From the NCBI GenBank assembly GCA_964498585.1, contig CAZCHH010000006.1:15159-79158 (forward strand): 64,000 bases of DNA, given 5' to 3'. Below the pieces are notes generated by a model. That model saw only the letters and a program-made list of their open reading frames with translations, ran no database searches and was not told the origin of the DNA. Source of the DNA: JAAYJM01 sp964498585 (GTDB taxonomy: Bacteria; Bacteroidota; Ignavibacteria; Kapaibacteriales; UBA2268). The stretch's first letter is position 1, and every line of letters starts with the position of its first letter. This document shows positions 52,720 to 62,522 of the stretch, in pieces. The translations under genes and the position numbers were made by a program.

Positions 52720-55326
52720 ATGAAATTTAATTTAAAATTATTGATAATATTAATCTTGTTTTCTTGTTGCGGTCAGATTTTATCGTCTCAACCGATAATT
52801 ATCAGGGATACAACCACGATATCTCAAAAACCGAAAGAGCCAATACGTCAGTTTATTGATTTGAATGGCAAATGGGAGCGTTCGACTGCTGGAGATGAAT
52901 GGGAAGCAACGGAACTACCAAAATTCGATGAAAAGAAAAAAAAGGTGATTTACCGCAGAACTTTCGATATCAAAGCTGAATGGCTCAATAAATATACCTG
53001 GCATCTGAACTTTCTTGGTGTGGAAGATGAAGTCGAAGTATATGTAAATGATAAATTTATAGAAAAATACCTTGGCGCAATGATTCCTTTTAAAGTAAAA
53101 ATTTCTAACAAATATTTACAGGCAAGCAGAAATACAATAAAACTGGTGATATCAGCAACTTCAAACACAGTTTATCTAACAAGAAAGATGAACGTATATC
53201 AGCAGAAGAGCAGCACTGGTATTTTGAGAAGTATTGAATTGATTGGTACTTCAAATGCTTGGATTAGCAGCGTTGATTATACTAATAAATACTTTCCTGA
53301 TTTAAATAGTTTTCAAATAAATACGAAAATTAAAATTTCTTCTGCAGAAGCTGAAAAAACAGATATTAAACCTCAAAGAAATGATACTTCGAGTGTAAAT
53401 TTGGGAAAAAATCAATATTCAGTTGAAGCTGTAATAGTTGACAAACAAACAAATGCTACTTTTGTCCAATCCAATCAGTTAGCATTTCAATATCAGGCAG
53501 AGCGAACTATTAAACAAAATATTGATATGCGTATTAATTCTCCAACTCTTTGGTCGCCTGAAAATCCATACTTATATGAACTTGTGGTTAGAATTAAAAA
53601 GAATGGTGTTATAATCGATGAATATACTAAATCAATTGCATTTAATGATTTAAAAATAAATAAAGAGGGCAACCAATACTCTTTTATCCTTAATGGAAGT
53701 CCATTTGATATTAAGGGAATTGAATATTACGAAAATTTCAATTTTGCTAATTATGAACAGATGAAAAAGCAAATGGAGCAGGATATAGTTTTAATAAAAT
53801 CTCTTGGAGCTAATCTTATACGTATTAGAAATTTTGCACCCAATCCATATTTAATCGAGCTATGCAATAAATATGGCTTATTTATCATAATTGATATTCC
53901 TGCACGTTGTATTCCGTCAGCTATTCTTGCTACTGATGAAATTTCAGTAAGATTAAAAAATATTGCTGATAGAATGATTTTTACTTATAATAGCAATGTC
54001 TCGCTTATAGCATGGGGAATATCTTCCGGAATAATCGAACATACTCAGGAATTTAAGGATTATTCAAAAATTATTATAAATCTTGTTAGGAACAATTCAG
54101 ATAAATTTATTTATAAAGAAGTGGACTTATCTGCAAAAAAAATCAGTAGTGAAGGAGTTGATTTTATTGCTATAAAAGAAAACAGAGAAAATCCAAATTT
54201 ATCTGAAGTGAAATTTCATATATTAAATCAAATAAATGAGATTAAAGGGAAACCAATACTTATTAGCTATGGTACTCTTGTTATTCCGGATAATAATAAT
54301 GGCTATTCAGACCCCCTTTCGATTGAGCATCAGGCATATTATATTCAAGGTATTAATACTATTATAAAAGAGTTGAATCTTGCAGGAGGGGTGCTTTGGT
54401 CTTTCAATGATTATGAATTGAACTCACCGATAATGATACTTGACTACTCAGAGCAATATTTATGCTCAAGTGGTATTGTAGATATGAACCGCTCACAGCG
54501 TAAATCTTTTTTTACTTTACAGGCACATTTTAATAATGAAAAAGAACCTCTTCTTAATGCAGGGAGCTATAAAGAATCCTCTCCAATTTCGTATATTATT
54601 ATAGGAATAGCGGTTTCTCTTATTATCCTTTTTTTAGTTAATCGCTTCAGACGTTTTCGTGAATACTTTTTACGTTCAATGTTTCGTCCATATAATTTTT
54701 ATGCTGATATACGCGACCAACGTATAATTTCAACTGTACAATCATTTTTATTAGCTATAGTAATCGCATTTACTCTTGGAATTTTCTTTTCATCGTTATT
54801 TTATTTCTTTAAATCCAGCGAAACAGCTCAGTATTTTTATAAGATTTTCATTCCCGGCTCATTATGTCAAGAAATATTTTATAAAATGGTATGGATGCCG
54901 GAAATGATGATGATTACTGTATCTATTATTTCATTTATTTCAATCCTGGTTATTGCTGCTATATTGCGTGGATTCTCGATTTTTGTTAGCAATCGTATAT
55001 TTTTCAAAGATACTTTTATCATAACAGTTTGGGCTGGAACTCCGTTTATTATTCTTTTACCATTAAGTATAATTCTTTATAGAGTATTGTTCATAATGCC
55101 AAACATTCTTTGGATTTCAGTTGCAGTTTTGGTTTTATTAGCTTTTTGGATTATTTACAGAATATTAAGGGCAGTTGCTGTTGTATTTGATGTAATTGAA
55201 AGCAGAATATATTTAGCTGGTACTGCTTTTATTGTTTTAGTTAAATTAATTATGATAACAATTTATCAGATAAATTTTTCGGTATTTGCATATTTAAAAT
55301 TTTTCTTACATAATCTTTTAAACTAA
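52720..55326 (+). CDS. GH2-like protein without catalytic glutamates, with C-terminal multi-TM domain
   Basis: An 868-residue protein. Signal peptide (about 5-24), then a GH2 sugar-binding jelly roll (about 40-180: LNGKWERSTAGDEWEATELP), an Ig-like sandwich and a TIM-barrel domain (about 310-590: FDIKGIEYYENFNF, LGANLIRIRNFAPNP). Where GH2 enzymes have the acid/base in WGIGNE, this protein reads WGISSG (residues 432-437). Where the nucleophile usually sits in SEFG, it reads SYGT (Y517 at the Glu position). A C-terminal membrane domain with about six TM segments (about 625-868) follows, Yip1-like in pattern. It probably binds rather than cleaves glycans. It is 1 bp before purC. Confidence 0.75.
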   Translation: MKFNLKLLIILILFSCCGQILSSQPIIIRDTTTISQKPKEPIRQFIDLNGKWERSTAGDEWEATELPKFDEKKKKVIYRRTFDIKAEWLNKYTWHLNFLGVEDEVEVYVNDKFIEKYLGAMIPFKVKISNKYLQASRNTIKLVISATSNTVYLTRKMNVYQQKSSTGILRSIELIGTSNAWISSVDYTNKYFPDLNSFQINTKIKISSAEAEKTDIKPQRNDTSSVNLGKNQYSVEAVIVDKQTNATFVQSNQLAFQYQAERTIKQNIDMRINSPTLWSPENPYLYELVVRIKKNGVIIDEYTKSIAFNDLKINKEGNQYSFILNGSPFDIKGIEYYENFNFANYEQMKKQMEQDIVLIKSLGANLIRIRNFAPNPYLIELCNKYGLFIIIDIPARCIPSAILATDEISVRLKNIADRMIFTYNSNVSLIAWGISSGIIEHTQEFKDYSKIIINLVRNNSDKFIYKEVDLSAKKISSEGVDFIAIKENRENPNLSEVKFHILNQINEIKGKPILISYGTLVIPDNNNGYSDPLSIEHQAYYIQGINTIIKELNLAGGVLWSFNDYELNSPIMILDYSEQYLCSSGIVDMNRSQRKSFFTLQAHFNNEKEPLLNAGSYKESSPISYIIIGIAVSLIILFLVNRFRRFREYFLRSMFRPYNFYADIRDQRIISTVQSFLLAIVIAFTLGIFFSSLFYFFKSSETAQYFYKIFIPGSLCQEIFYKMVWMPEMMMITVSIISFISILVIAAILRGFSIFVSNRIFFKDTFIITVWAGTPFIILLPLSIILYRVLFIMPNILWISVAVLVLLAFWIIYRILRAVAVVFDVIESRIYLAGTAFIVLVKLIMITIYQINFSVFAYLKFFLHNLLN

Positions 55327-55327
55327 T

Positions 55328-56209
55328 ATGAAAAATATTCATTCAACTAATTTAGGCAATATCAGGAAATTAAAATCAGGAAAAGTCCGCGATATTTATG
55401 AATTTGATAATATGCTGCTCATTGTTGCAAGCGACAGAATTTCTGCCTTCGATGTAATTATGAATGAGCCAATTCCCGGCAAAGGTGCTATATTAAACCA
55501 AATTTCTGCATTTTGGTTCGGGCAAACAAAAAATATAATTATAAATCACCTGATTGCTAATGATATCGAGAAATTTCCTGAGGAACTAAAAAAATATAGA
55601 GCTGAACTAAAAGACCGCTCTATGCTTGTGAAAAAATGCAAAGTACTGCCTGTCGAATGTATTGTTCGTGGATATATTGCCGGCTCTGGTTGGAAAGAAT
55701 ATCAAATAAGTCAAACTGTTAGCAAAATTCTTCTGCCTGCCGGTATGCTTCAGTTCCAAAAACTACCTTTTCCTATCTTTACTCCTTCTACTAAAGCTGA
55801 TGAAGGACACGATGAAAATATTACCTTTGAGCAGATGAAAAGTCTAATAGGTGAAAGTTTAGCTGAAAAAATTAAAAATATTTCTATTGAAATATTTAAT
55901 TTCGGAGCAAAAAAATTAGAGCAGAGTGGAATAATACTTGCTGATACCAAGTTTGAATTCGGTTTAGATGAGAATAATGAACTGATGATAATTGACGAAG
56001 TGCTTACTCCAGACTCTTCACGTTTTTGGCTAAAAGAAAATTACTTGCCCGGTCGCGAGCAAACCAATTTTGACAAACAAGTACTTCGTGATTACCTTGA
56101 AAGCATTAACTGGAATAAAAAGCCGCCGGCACCTGCTCTTCCACAGGAAATTATCCTAAAGACCTTTGACAAATACAAAGAAGCATATAACAGAATTGTA
56201 AGTGCTTAA
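55328..56209 (+). CDS. purC: Phosphoribosylaminoimidazole-succinocarboxamide synthase (SAICAR synthetase)
   Basis: A 293-residue PurC with the ATP-grasp-like motif LKSGKVRDIYEFD near residue 18, ASDRISAFDVIM, VECIVRGYIAGSGWKEY and the late LADTKFEFGLDENNEL and LTPDSSRFW motifs. It joins CAIR and aspartate in purine synthesis. The length fits the longer PurC type found in Bacteroidota and eukaryotes rather than the ~237-residue E. coli type. It is placed tightly between the GH2-like gene and a GT2 gene; no other pur gene is in the window. Confidence 0.95.
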   Translation: MKNIHSTNLGNIRKLKSGKVRDIYEFDNMLLIVASDRISAFDVIMNEPIPGKGAILNQISAFWFGQTKNIIINHLIANDIEKFPEELKKYRAELKDRSMLVKKCKVLPVECIVRGYIAGSGWKEYQISQTVSKILLPAGMLQFQKLPFPIFTPSTKADEGHDENITFEQMKSLIGESLAEKIKNISIEIFNFGAKKLEQSGIILADTKFEFGLDENNELMIIDEVLTPDSSRFWLKENYLPGREQTNFDKQVLRDYLESINWNKKPPAPALPQEIILKTFDKYKEAYNRIVSA

Positions 56210-56210
56210 A

Positions 56211-57113
56211 ATGAATAAACAAAATGCAAATTCTCCATTTCCATTGGTTTCTGTAATTATGGCGAGTCATAATTATGCCTGCTATATTAATGAAGCAATT
56301 GAATCTGTTATAAATCAAACTTATTCTAATTGGGAGTTGATTATTGTTGATGATGGCTCAAGCGATAATTCGATTGAAATAATTAGAAATTATGTAAATA
56401 AATTACCAGAAAAAATCTTTTTATATACTCATTACAATAATGAAAATAAAAACTTAAAAGCAACTCTTGAACTTGCTTTTACAAAAATTAACGGGGAAAT
56501 TGTTGCTTTCCTTGAATCTGACGATATTTGGGAAAAAGATAATTTAGGGAAAAAAATCTATTATTTTAATAAATTTAAAAACTGTTCACTTGTTTATTCT
56601 GATTTAGAATTAATTGGTGAAAAAGACGACATTTTGAGTAAATACAAAGATTATCTTGCATACTCTAGATATATAGGTAAAAAGCAATTTGGAAAACCAT
56701 TCGATGCAATGAAATATCTGAAAGAACGAAATCCGATTATTTCATTTTCCAATATTGCAATAAGAGCAGAACTGGTTCCGACTACTAAATTGAGCAAAGA
56801 ATTTGAATTATGGTCTGATTGGGTTGTTGCTATTTACTCTGCTATTAAAGGAGATTTTTTTTATATCCCGGAAAAATTGCTAAAGTGGCGTATTCATAAG
56901 CAAAGTGCAAATAAAAAGTATATGCAGGATTTAAATCCTAAAATATTAGGTATGAAATTTAAAAATTGGATTTTTTCTGATATTGGAGAACCAGTACTTA
57001 ATCAAAATTTGATTGGACGTGCTTTTAATCTTATTGGATTTGCACTTTATTCACCAATTTCTGTATTTCGCACTTTTGTTAGAATATTTTTTAAAAAAGA
57101 AAAAATTGTTTAA
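56211..57113 (+). CDS. Family 2 glycosyltransferase
   Basis: About 300 residues from the ATG at 56211, one base after the purC stop; a GTG at 56202 would overlap purC and is less likely. The GT2 core is complete: VSVIMASHNYACYINEAIES, IIVDDGSSDNS and the DxD-type ESDDIWEKDN, with an acceptor-side LWSDWVVAI further on. The C-terminus is basic and lacks a TM anchor. It probably adds a sugar to a surface glycan together with other glycosyltransferases here. It is the last gene of the GH2-like/purC/GT2 run. Confidence 0.88.
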   Translation: MNKQNANSPFPLVSVIMASHNYACYINEAIESVINQTYSNWELIIVDDGSSDNSIEIIRNYVNKLPEKIFLYTHYNNENKNLKATLELAFTKINGEIVAFLESDDIWEKDNLGKKIYYFNKFKNCSLVYSDLELIGEKDDILSKYKDYLAYSRYIGKKQFGKPFDAMKYLKERNPIISFSNIAIRAELVPTTKLSKEFELWSDWVVAIYSAIKGDFFYIPEKLLKWRIHKQSANKKYMQDLNPKILGMKFKNWIFSDIGEPVLNQNLIGRAFNLIGFALYSPISVFRTFVRIFFKKEKIV

Positions 57114-57162
57114 AAATTCTCATTTTTTTTTGTGTTGCCAATAACATCTTTATGTTTGTCTT

Positions 57163-57216
57163 GTCATTTTGAATTCTAAAATAAAGCACTTACTTCATTT
57201 TAGGATTCAGAATGAC
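57163..57216. repeat. Solo hairpin with family A ends
   Basis: GTCATTTTGAATTCTAAAAT and TTAGGATTCAGAATGAC form an imperfect ~25-bp stem around a 2-base centre. The ends match those of the family A elements but the 100-bp interior is missing. Following the GT2 stop by 50 bases, it could also act as a terminator. Confidence 0.55.
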
Positions 57217-57448
57217 AATTTTAGAACTTTCCCATAATTATATTAAAAATTAGTAAAAATTTGCAACGAAATGTTATTTTTTGTGTTTATCTGATATGTT
57301 ACAGAATAATTTTGAAAATTGTTCTAAAATAATTAATAAAATGAAAATTCATTATATATTTTTAATTGGTTTGAGTATCAATTTGCAAAAAGTGAATAAA
57401 TATTACAAATTTCTTAACAAACTCTTTAATTTCTTGTTACTTTATTTG

Positions 57449-57456
57449 TATATTTG
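57449..57456 (+). promoter_or_regulatory. TAnnTTTG box of the VTC/DUF4956 operon
   Basis: TATATTTG lies 41 bases before the ATG at 57498. It matches the -7 consensus and occupies the place where a GTG start would otherwise be drawn, which supports the shorter VTC protein. Confidence 0.4.
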
Positions 57457-57497
57457 TGTTTTTAGTTCAAAGAAAAAAATTTAATATTTTTAACATA

Positions 57498-58280
57498 ATG
57501 AACAATTCGGAAGAAATTAACGGAATAATTTATGATTTTGATATTGCTGATTTAAAAGAATTAGAGCAGATGAAATTATTGGATAGATATGATACTAAAT
57601 ACATTTTTCCAATCAATAATTTAAGCTTACTTTTAAATCAGTTAAAAAGTGATTACAAAATATTAAATATAAATGAAAGAAGATGTTTTAGGTATTTTAA
57701 TCAGTATTACGATACAACAGATTATGCTCTCCATAGAATGCATATAAATGGAAAAAAGACCCGTTTCAAGGTTAGGAAAAGAAATTACGACAATTCAAAT
57801 AAAAACTTTTTTGAACTAAAGCTAAAGAACAATAAAAGAAAAACAGAAAAACATCGTTTGCCAATTTTGAAAGCAAATGGCGATTTAAATGAAGATGAAA
57901 GAAACTTTCTCCAACTTTATAATGTTAGCTTATTAGATTTATTTCCTTCAATCAAAGTGTATTACAATCGAATTACTTTAACGAATAAGAATTTGCCAGA
58001 AAAAATTACAATTGATTTTGATATTGAATTTATTAGTGATTTTTTGACAAAGAAATTAGATGGTTTGGTAATTGCAGAAACAAAAAACATAAAAAGTATA
58101 AACAAAACTTTTTTTAAAAATTTGATGAATGAAAATAAAATACAAGAATTTCCAATAAGTAAATACTGTGCTGGAGCGATTTATACAATTCCGGGTATAA
58201 AATATAACAGATATAAGCCAAAAATATTATTAATAAATAAAATTTGTAAGGAAGCCAATGGAAGCAATAGTTGGTTATAG
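57498..58280 (+). CDS. VTC-domain (polyphosphate polymerase-like) protein
   Basis: A 260-residue protein from the ATG at 57498. The VTC fold is marked by LLDRYDTKYIFP near the start, the basic strand GKKTRFKVRKRNYD, FFELKLKNNKRKTEKHRL, and the ending FPISKYCAGAIY, a strong signature of bacterial VTC proteins. VTC domains form a tunnel of basic residues that in yeast Vtc4 makes polyphosphate from ATP. Bacterial members with DUF4956 partners are mostly uncharacterised. It overlaps the DUF4956 gene by 23 bp. Polymerase activity is likely but not proven from sequence. Confidence 0.8.
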   Translation: MNNSEEINGIIYDFDIADLKELEQMKLLDRYDTKYIFPINNLSLLLNQLKSDYKILNINERRCFRYFNQYYDTTDYALHRMHINGKKTRFKVRKRNYDNSNKNFFELKLKNNKRKTEKHRLPILKANGDLNEDERNFLQLYNVSLLDLFPSIKVYYNRITLTNKNLPEKITIDFDIEFISDFLTKKLDGLVIAETKNIKSINKTFFKNLMNENKIQEFPISKYCAGAIYTIPGIKYNRYKPKILLINKICKEANGSNSWL

Positions 58281-58854
58281 TTTGAATCTAAGCAACGTAG
58301 CTGAATTTTTTATTAGATTTGGATTGAATGTACTTGTAATATTAATTATTGCAAAATATATTTATTTTCGTATTAGGCGTAATAAAGATTACCTTTTTAC
58401 TCTTTTGATGTTTAATATGATTGTGTTTTTTATATGCTACTTTTTAAGTAGTATCGAACTTAGTTTGGGCTTCGCATTCGGTATATTTGCAATTTTTTCA
58501 ATATTGCGTTACAGGACTGAGACCGTTCCTATTAAAGAAATGACTTATATGTTTATTGCAATTAGTATTGCAATCATTAATGCAATAGCAAGTGCTTCAG
58601 TTTGCTTAATTGAAATGATTTTTACCAATACTGCAATAGTCGGACTTACTTATATCCTTGAAAAAGCTTGGATACGAAACGAAGTAAAACAGATGATAAT
58701 TTACGAAAAAATTGAGTTGATTAAACCAGAAAGACAAGAAGAACTGATTAAAGATATTGAGGAAAGAACTGGCTTAAAGATTAACAGATACGAAATTGGT
58801 AAAATTGATTTCCTACGCGATACAGCTCTTATTAATGTGTTTTATTATAATTAA
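58258..58854 (+). CDS. DUF4956 membrane protein
   Basis: A 198-residue protein with about four TM segments in the first 130 residues and the family signature AIFSILRYRTETVPIKEMTY between TM3 and TM4. A cytoplasmic tail of about 70 residues follows. DUF4956 genes are repeatedly found beside VTC-domain genes. By analogy with yeast Vtc4, whose domain sits on a membrane channel that exports the growing chain, a transport or anchoring role is a reasonable inference. The 23-bp overlap with the VTC gene supports a complex. Confidence 0.85.
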   Translation: MEAIVGYSLNLSNVAEFFIRFGLNVLVILIIAKYIYFRIRRNKDYLFTLLMFNMIVFFICYFLSSIELSLGFAFGIFAIFSILRYRTETVPIKEMTYMFIAISIAIINAIASASVCLIEMIFTNTAIVGLTYILEKAWIRNEVKQMIIYEKIELIKPERQEELIKDIEERTGLKINRYEIGKIDFLRDTALINVFYYN

Positions 58855-58869
58855 TTTGATGATTCTGAA

Positions 58870-59529
58870 ATGCAAAGAAAATTTTATTTATTTTTATTTC
58901 TGCTCGTTTTATTTATTTCTATCAGTGAATTAAAATCACAAAATATAAAATCGAATGATTTACAGCTTTGGGCTGCTTTTGAATTGGAATTTAAGCTGTT
59001 TAGCGATTTATCTCTACAGCTTTCAGACGAAATGAGATTAGAAAAAAATATGGACCAATTGGATTGTAATCTGATTGACATTGGCTTACAATATAAAATT
59101 ACTGATTTTTTAAAGGTTTCTGCAACTTATCGATTAAAAACAAGAAGAGATAATACTAACGATAATGTTTTTTTATTAGCTTCAACTGCAAGTATTGATA
59201 TTGACAGATTCGATTTAAGCTATAGAGTGCGGTATGAAAACGAACCATACAAAGAGAATGAAAAGGAAAATAATATACGTAACCGATTAGCTGTTCAATA
59301 CAATATAAAAGGTTCCCCGATAAGCCCTTTCGTTTCCGGAGAAATTTTTTATCGTTTTTTGTATAACAAAGGAGATAGATTTAATCGCTATAAACTAAGG
59401 ATTGGCATTGAATATGAGCCAATAAAAAATCAGAAAATCGATTTAGACTATACTTATGACAGCGAATTTAATATGAAAAAAATCGATATTAAAAGAATAA
59501 TTGGAATTACTTATTCCATAGATATTTAA
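58870..59529 (+). CDS. DUF2490-type outer membrane beta-barrel protein
   Basis: A 219-residue protein with a signal peptide (about 3-22), then ~12 alternating beta strands (LQLWAAFELEFKLFSDLSLQ, YRVRYENEPYKENE, KIDLDYTYDSEF) and a C-terminal RIIGITYSIDI. The pattern fits the DUF2490 family of small outer-membrane barrels. It is 15 bp after the DUF4956 gene, the third gene of the unit, which gives a cytoplasmic-to-surface series: VTC domain, inner-membrane DUF4956, outer-membrane barrel. The role is unknown. Confidence 0.75.
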   Translation: MQRKFYLFLFLLVLFISISELKSQNIKSNDLQLWAAFELEFKLFSDLSLQLSDEMRLEKNMDQLDCNLIDIGLQYKITDFLKVSATYRLKTRRDNTNDNVFLLASTASIDIDRFDLSYRVRYENEPYKENEKENNIRNRLAVQYNIKGSPISPFVSGEIFYRFLYNKGDRFNRYKLRIGIEYEPIKNQKIDLDYTYDSEFNMKKIDIKRIIGITYSIDI

Positions 59530-59586
59530 TTTAAAAAGATGAGAATAAACATTTATTTTCTCAAACAAAGAGATTTTGCAAATAAA

Positions 59587-61770
59587 TCAATACAACTTCA
59601 GAGAAATCATAAATTCCTTCGATAAGCGCTGCTCTCTTTGAAAACCAAAACCATAACCAAAGGCAAGATTTGTTTTTAACAGAGAAAAGAAAACGAGCTC
59701 AAATTCAAGCTGGCTACCAAGAGAGTAAGCTGTTTGTATATCTTTAAATCTGTTGTAATTAGTTGCTAATGCAGAAGAAAAAAGAGACAATCGCGAATAA
59801 GTAACGTAAAACCATAGCCAGCCAAGATTCCTAAATCTTATAGGAGTAGAATTCCATTCGAGCATTACTTTTGCGAAATTCTTTGCTTCTAACTGATTAA
59901 TTTCAAAACCAGGAAAACTTTCCATACTTCTGTATCTTTGAGCATCCTGATAATCTACCCAATTATTTCCGAAACCACCAAAATAAAAATGTGTAAACAA
60001 ATTATCCTTATCTCCAAATGCCACACCGGAAAAAAGCCGAAGCCAGAAAATAGAATTTTTTACTGGTAAAAGTGTAGCAAGAGAAAAGTCAGCAAACAAC
60101 TTCGGTATATATTCTTTATTTACTAAACTATTATAGAAGTAAAAATTTGCTGTTATTCCATTTTCATCTTCAACAGCACCAAGCGATTTTGTCAAAAAAC
60201 TGTAATTTAAACTGAATAAACCTGTAAAAAGTTTGTCAAAAGAGGCATCTACATTTTGGTAATCAGGCATTTTTTCCAAATCAAAATATCCAGCCAATCG
60301 AATTGACCAATCGAATGTTTCCGGACTTTTGTGAATGATGAACTCATCTTTGTATTTTAAAGAAACTGAATATCCTTTCCTACTAACTTTTGTAGGACCG
60401 AACAAATCGTAAAAATTAGCATAATTATATGTAGCTTTTAGATTCCATCGCCAGTAAGAATAATCTAAATTTCCGTGGAAACGCTCTTTCTCTGGTATTT
60501 GTGGATTTGGAGTATAAGAAATTGTAGTCTTTAAATTTGATAAGCCAATTGGGTCCATAAGATTGAATTTATACCCAAAAGCAGCGTAATCCTTGTATCC
60601 TTCTACGATTGGGTAAAATCCACTTATTTGCATTTCAGAAACAGGACTATAAACTCCTTCTAAAATATTTAATGAATCTATATTAATTGAAGACACAGGA
60701 GGAAGCAGCCAATCCTTTACTATTGGATTGTCTTTCACTATTTTTTGCCCAAAAAATTCAATTGCTTCAACATCATCAAGCGCTTCAATTTTAATCATAC
60801 AAGGCAGCATTCCATCACTTGTATATTTAAAAACAAAAAGAGAATCTTCAGAAGTTTGTACAGAACGGAAAAAACCAGTTTCTGTATTAGTTAAAATATC
60901 AAGTTTTTTAGTCTCTAAATTAATCCTAAAAACGTTTGATACGCCGGTATAATATGAAGTGCCGAAGACATATTTTCTATTATCTGAAAAAACAAAATTT
61001 GCTGTGTTACTTCCTTCAAATTCATAAATTATTTCCGGCTCAAATTTGCCCAAAGAAAAATCATGCAAATTGAATAGTGCTAACTCTTGCTTACCAATCG
61101 CATTTGCAAGAGTGCCAAGAAGATATTTCCCGTCATTTGAAATAGTTAGATTGTATAGACTTTTTCCATACTGAAGTGTTTGAATAGGAACTATTTTTTT
61201 ATAAGGGGCAGGTATATGTACTATTGTAGTTCTGCCACTAAAATGCTGAATACCCCAAAGCGATTTATCAGCTTTATTAAAAGCCAAATCACCAGTTCTG
61301 CTATATTCTATTAATTCATGATTTTCCTTTGTTTTCAAATCTAAAGAGCGAAGTGAACGCCATTTTCCGTTGTGAGTTGAGTAAAATATTTTTTCCTGCT
61401 CGGTATCGTAAGCAAGAGAAGTAACTTCATAAAGTGATGTTCCAATTATATTTGTTATTTTTTCTTCTTCCCCTGTTTCAATATCAATTTTAGATATATG
61501 AGCAAAAGCGCCGGGATAATTAACAGCAGCAATTATTTTATTGCTTTTTTTGTCAAAATAAGTTTTTGAAACAGAGCCGAGGGCTTTATTTGTAATTGGT
61601 CTGTATTCAGTAATTTTATTTTTTTTTATTGTTTCAAAATTCTTTTGTTGATATTTTTTTTCGTATTCAATCCAATCGTCCCAAGCATCTGAAACAGAAA
61701 TATTATAAATATGTTTGAATTGTGTTGCGTAAAATCGGTAGCTATCTTCAGTTCGGGAATAGAATTGCAT
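59587..61770 (-). pseudogene. C-terminal fragment of a broken peptidase-propeller-barrel gene
   Basis: A 727-codon open frame encoding WD40/TolB-like propeller repeats (about 60-340: IEYSRTGDLAFNKADKSLWG, LTISNDGKYLLGTLA, FVFSDNRKYVFGTSYY) and a C-terminal outer-membrane barrel (about 400-727) ending in FMISLKLY. Its first Met is inside a domain: the same frame continues upstream for about 48 codons (FQVGANSYLYGTRFISYLAR ...) without a start, up to a frameshift near 61914-61918. With 61974-62522 it formed one gene. It is convergent with the VTC operon, with 57 bp between stops. Confidence 0.75.
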
Positions 61771-61973
61771 TAGTTTTTCAACACCGTATTTCCTTGCTAA
61801 ATAGCTAATAAAACGAGTTCCATAAAGATAAGAATTTGCACCTACCTGAAAGTCAACTGTAGTTCCTTCTGTTTCTAATCCAGCTACTCTATAGAAATAA
61901 TCATTTTTAAAGCCATAGTGCGAAAAACCATTTCATCAAAACCACCGAGAGTGCTCCCCAAACCACCCGAAAG

Positions 61974-62522
61974 TTATGTTTCCATAAATACTGCTATTCC
62001 TTCCTGATACCATCGCGGGCAATACCAACGCGGTGTTGTTAGATAGCTATAAATATGTGAGAGCGGATTTTCGTTGTCAGAAAAAACTTTACTGACAAAA
62101 ACAGTTCGATAGAACCTATCTATTCCTGCTGATTTGTCTGTCATTACAACGTGAGTGAGCTCATGACTCATTAACCATTGCATTCGTTCATTAGTCGGTA
62201 TTATGTCGAATGTAAAGTTAAATGGAGATACTCCTATTATAAGCAGGTTCCAAGGTATAGCTATTGTCCCGCCATTACCTATATCACTAAAATCTTCGAA
62301 AATGACTGTAATTCGCTCCTTTGATTTGTAATCCCAAATATTATTTAATTTTGTTATTGCGTTTTCTAATGAAGCTGCTGCGTGTGGGACAAGATATTTA
62401 CTACCTTTAAAAAAGTATATAAATTGTTGTGATTCTGTATTAAACTGCTCCAAATCCTGCGCTAAGAAAGCAACAGGGAAAAGCAAGTTAAAACAGTAAA
62501 TAATTAGAATTTTATTTTTCAT
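61974..62522 (-). pseudogene. N-terminal fragment of a broken peptidase-propeller-barrel gene (HExxH domain)
   Basis: 182 codons: signal peptide (about 3-20), then a metallopeptidase-like domain with the zinc motif HELTH (H120, E121, H124), preceded by MQWLMS and followed by a late WYQEGIAVFMET. The frame stops at TAA (61974-61976), but the next ~22 codons in the same frame (LSGGLGSTLGGFDEMVFRTM) keep the family sequence, so the TAA is a nonsense codon. A one-base loss in an A5 run (T5 at 61914-61918 on the plus strand) then shifts the frame into the 727-codon part. Confidence 0.75.

Larger units (their letters stand above)
57114..57497. other. Intergenic region with family A-like hairpin and VTC operon promoter
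   Basis: 384 bp. A solo hairpin with family A-type ends lies at 57163-57216, and a TATATTTG box at 57449-57456. In-frame GTG/TTG starts exist in this stretch, but the box and the absence of a ribosome site argue that it is non-coding. Confidence 0.45.

Noticed and set aside
57281..57484. 67-codon ORF before the VTC gene
   Set aside because: Non-ATG start, no ribosome site, low-complexity product, and it covers the likely VTC promoter box.
61771..61973. Treating the two halves of the peptidase-propeller gene as separate functional genes
   Set aside because: Family sequence continues behind the TAA in one frame and then in the shifted frame, so they are parts of one broken gene.
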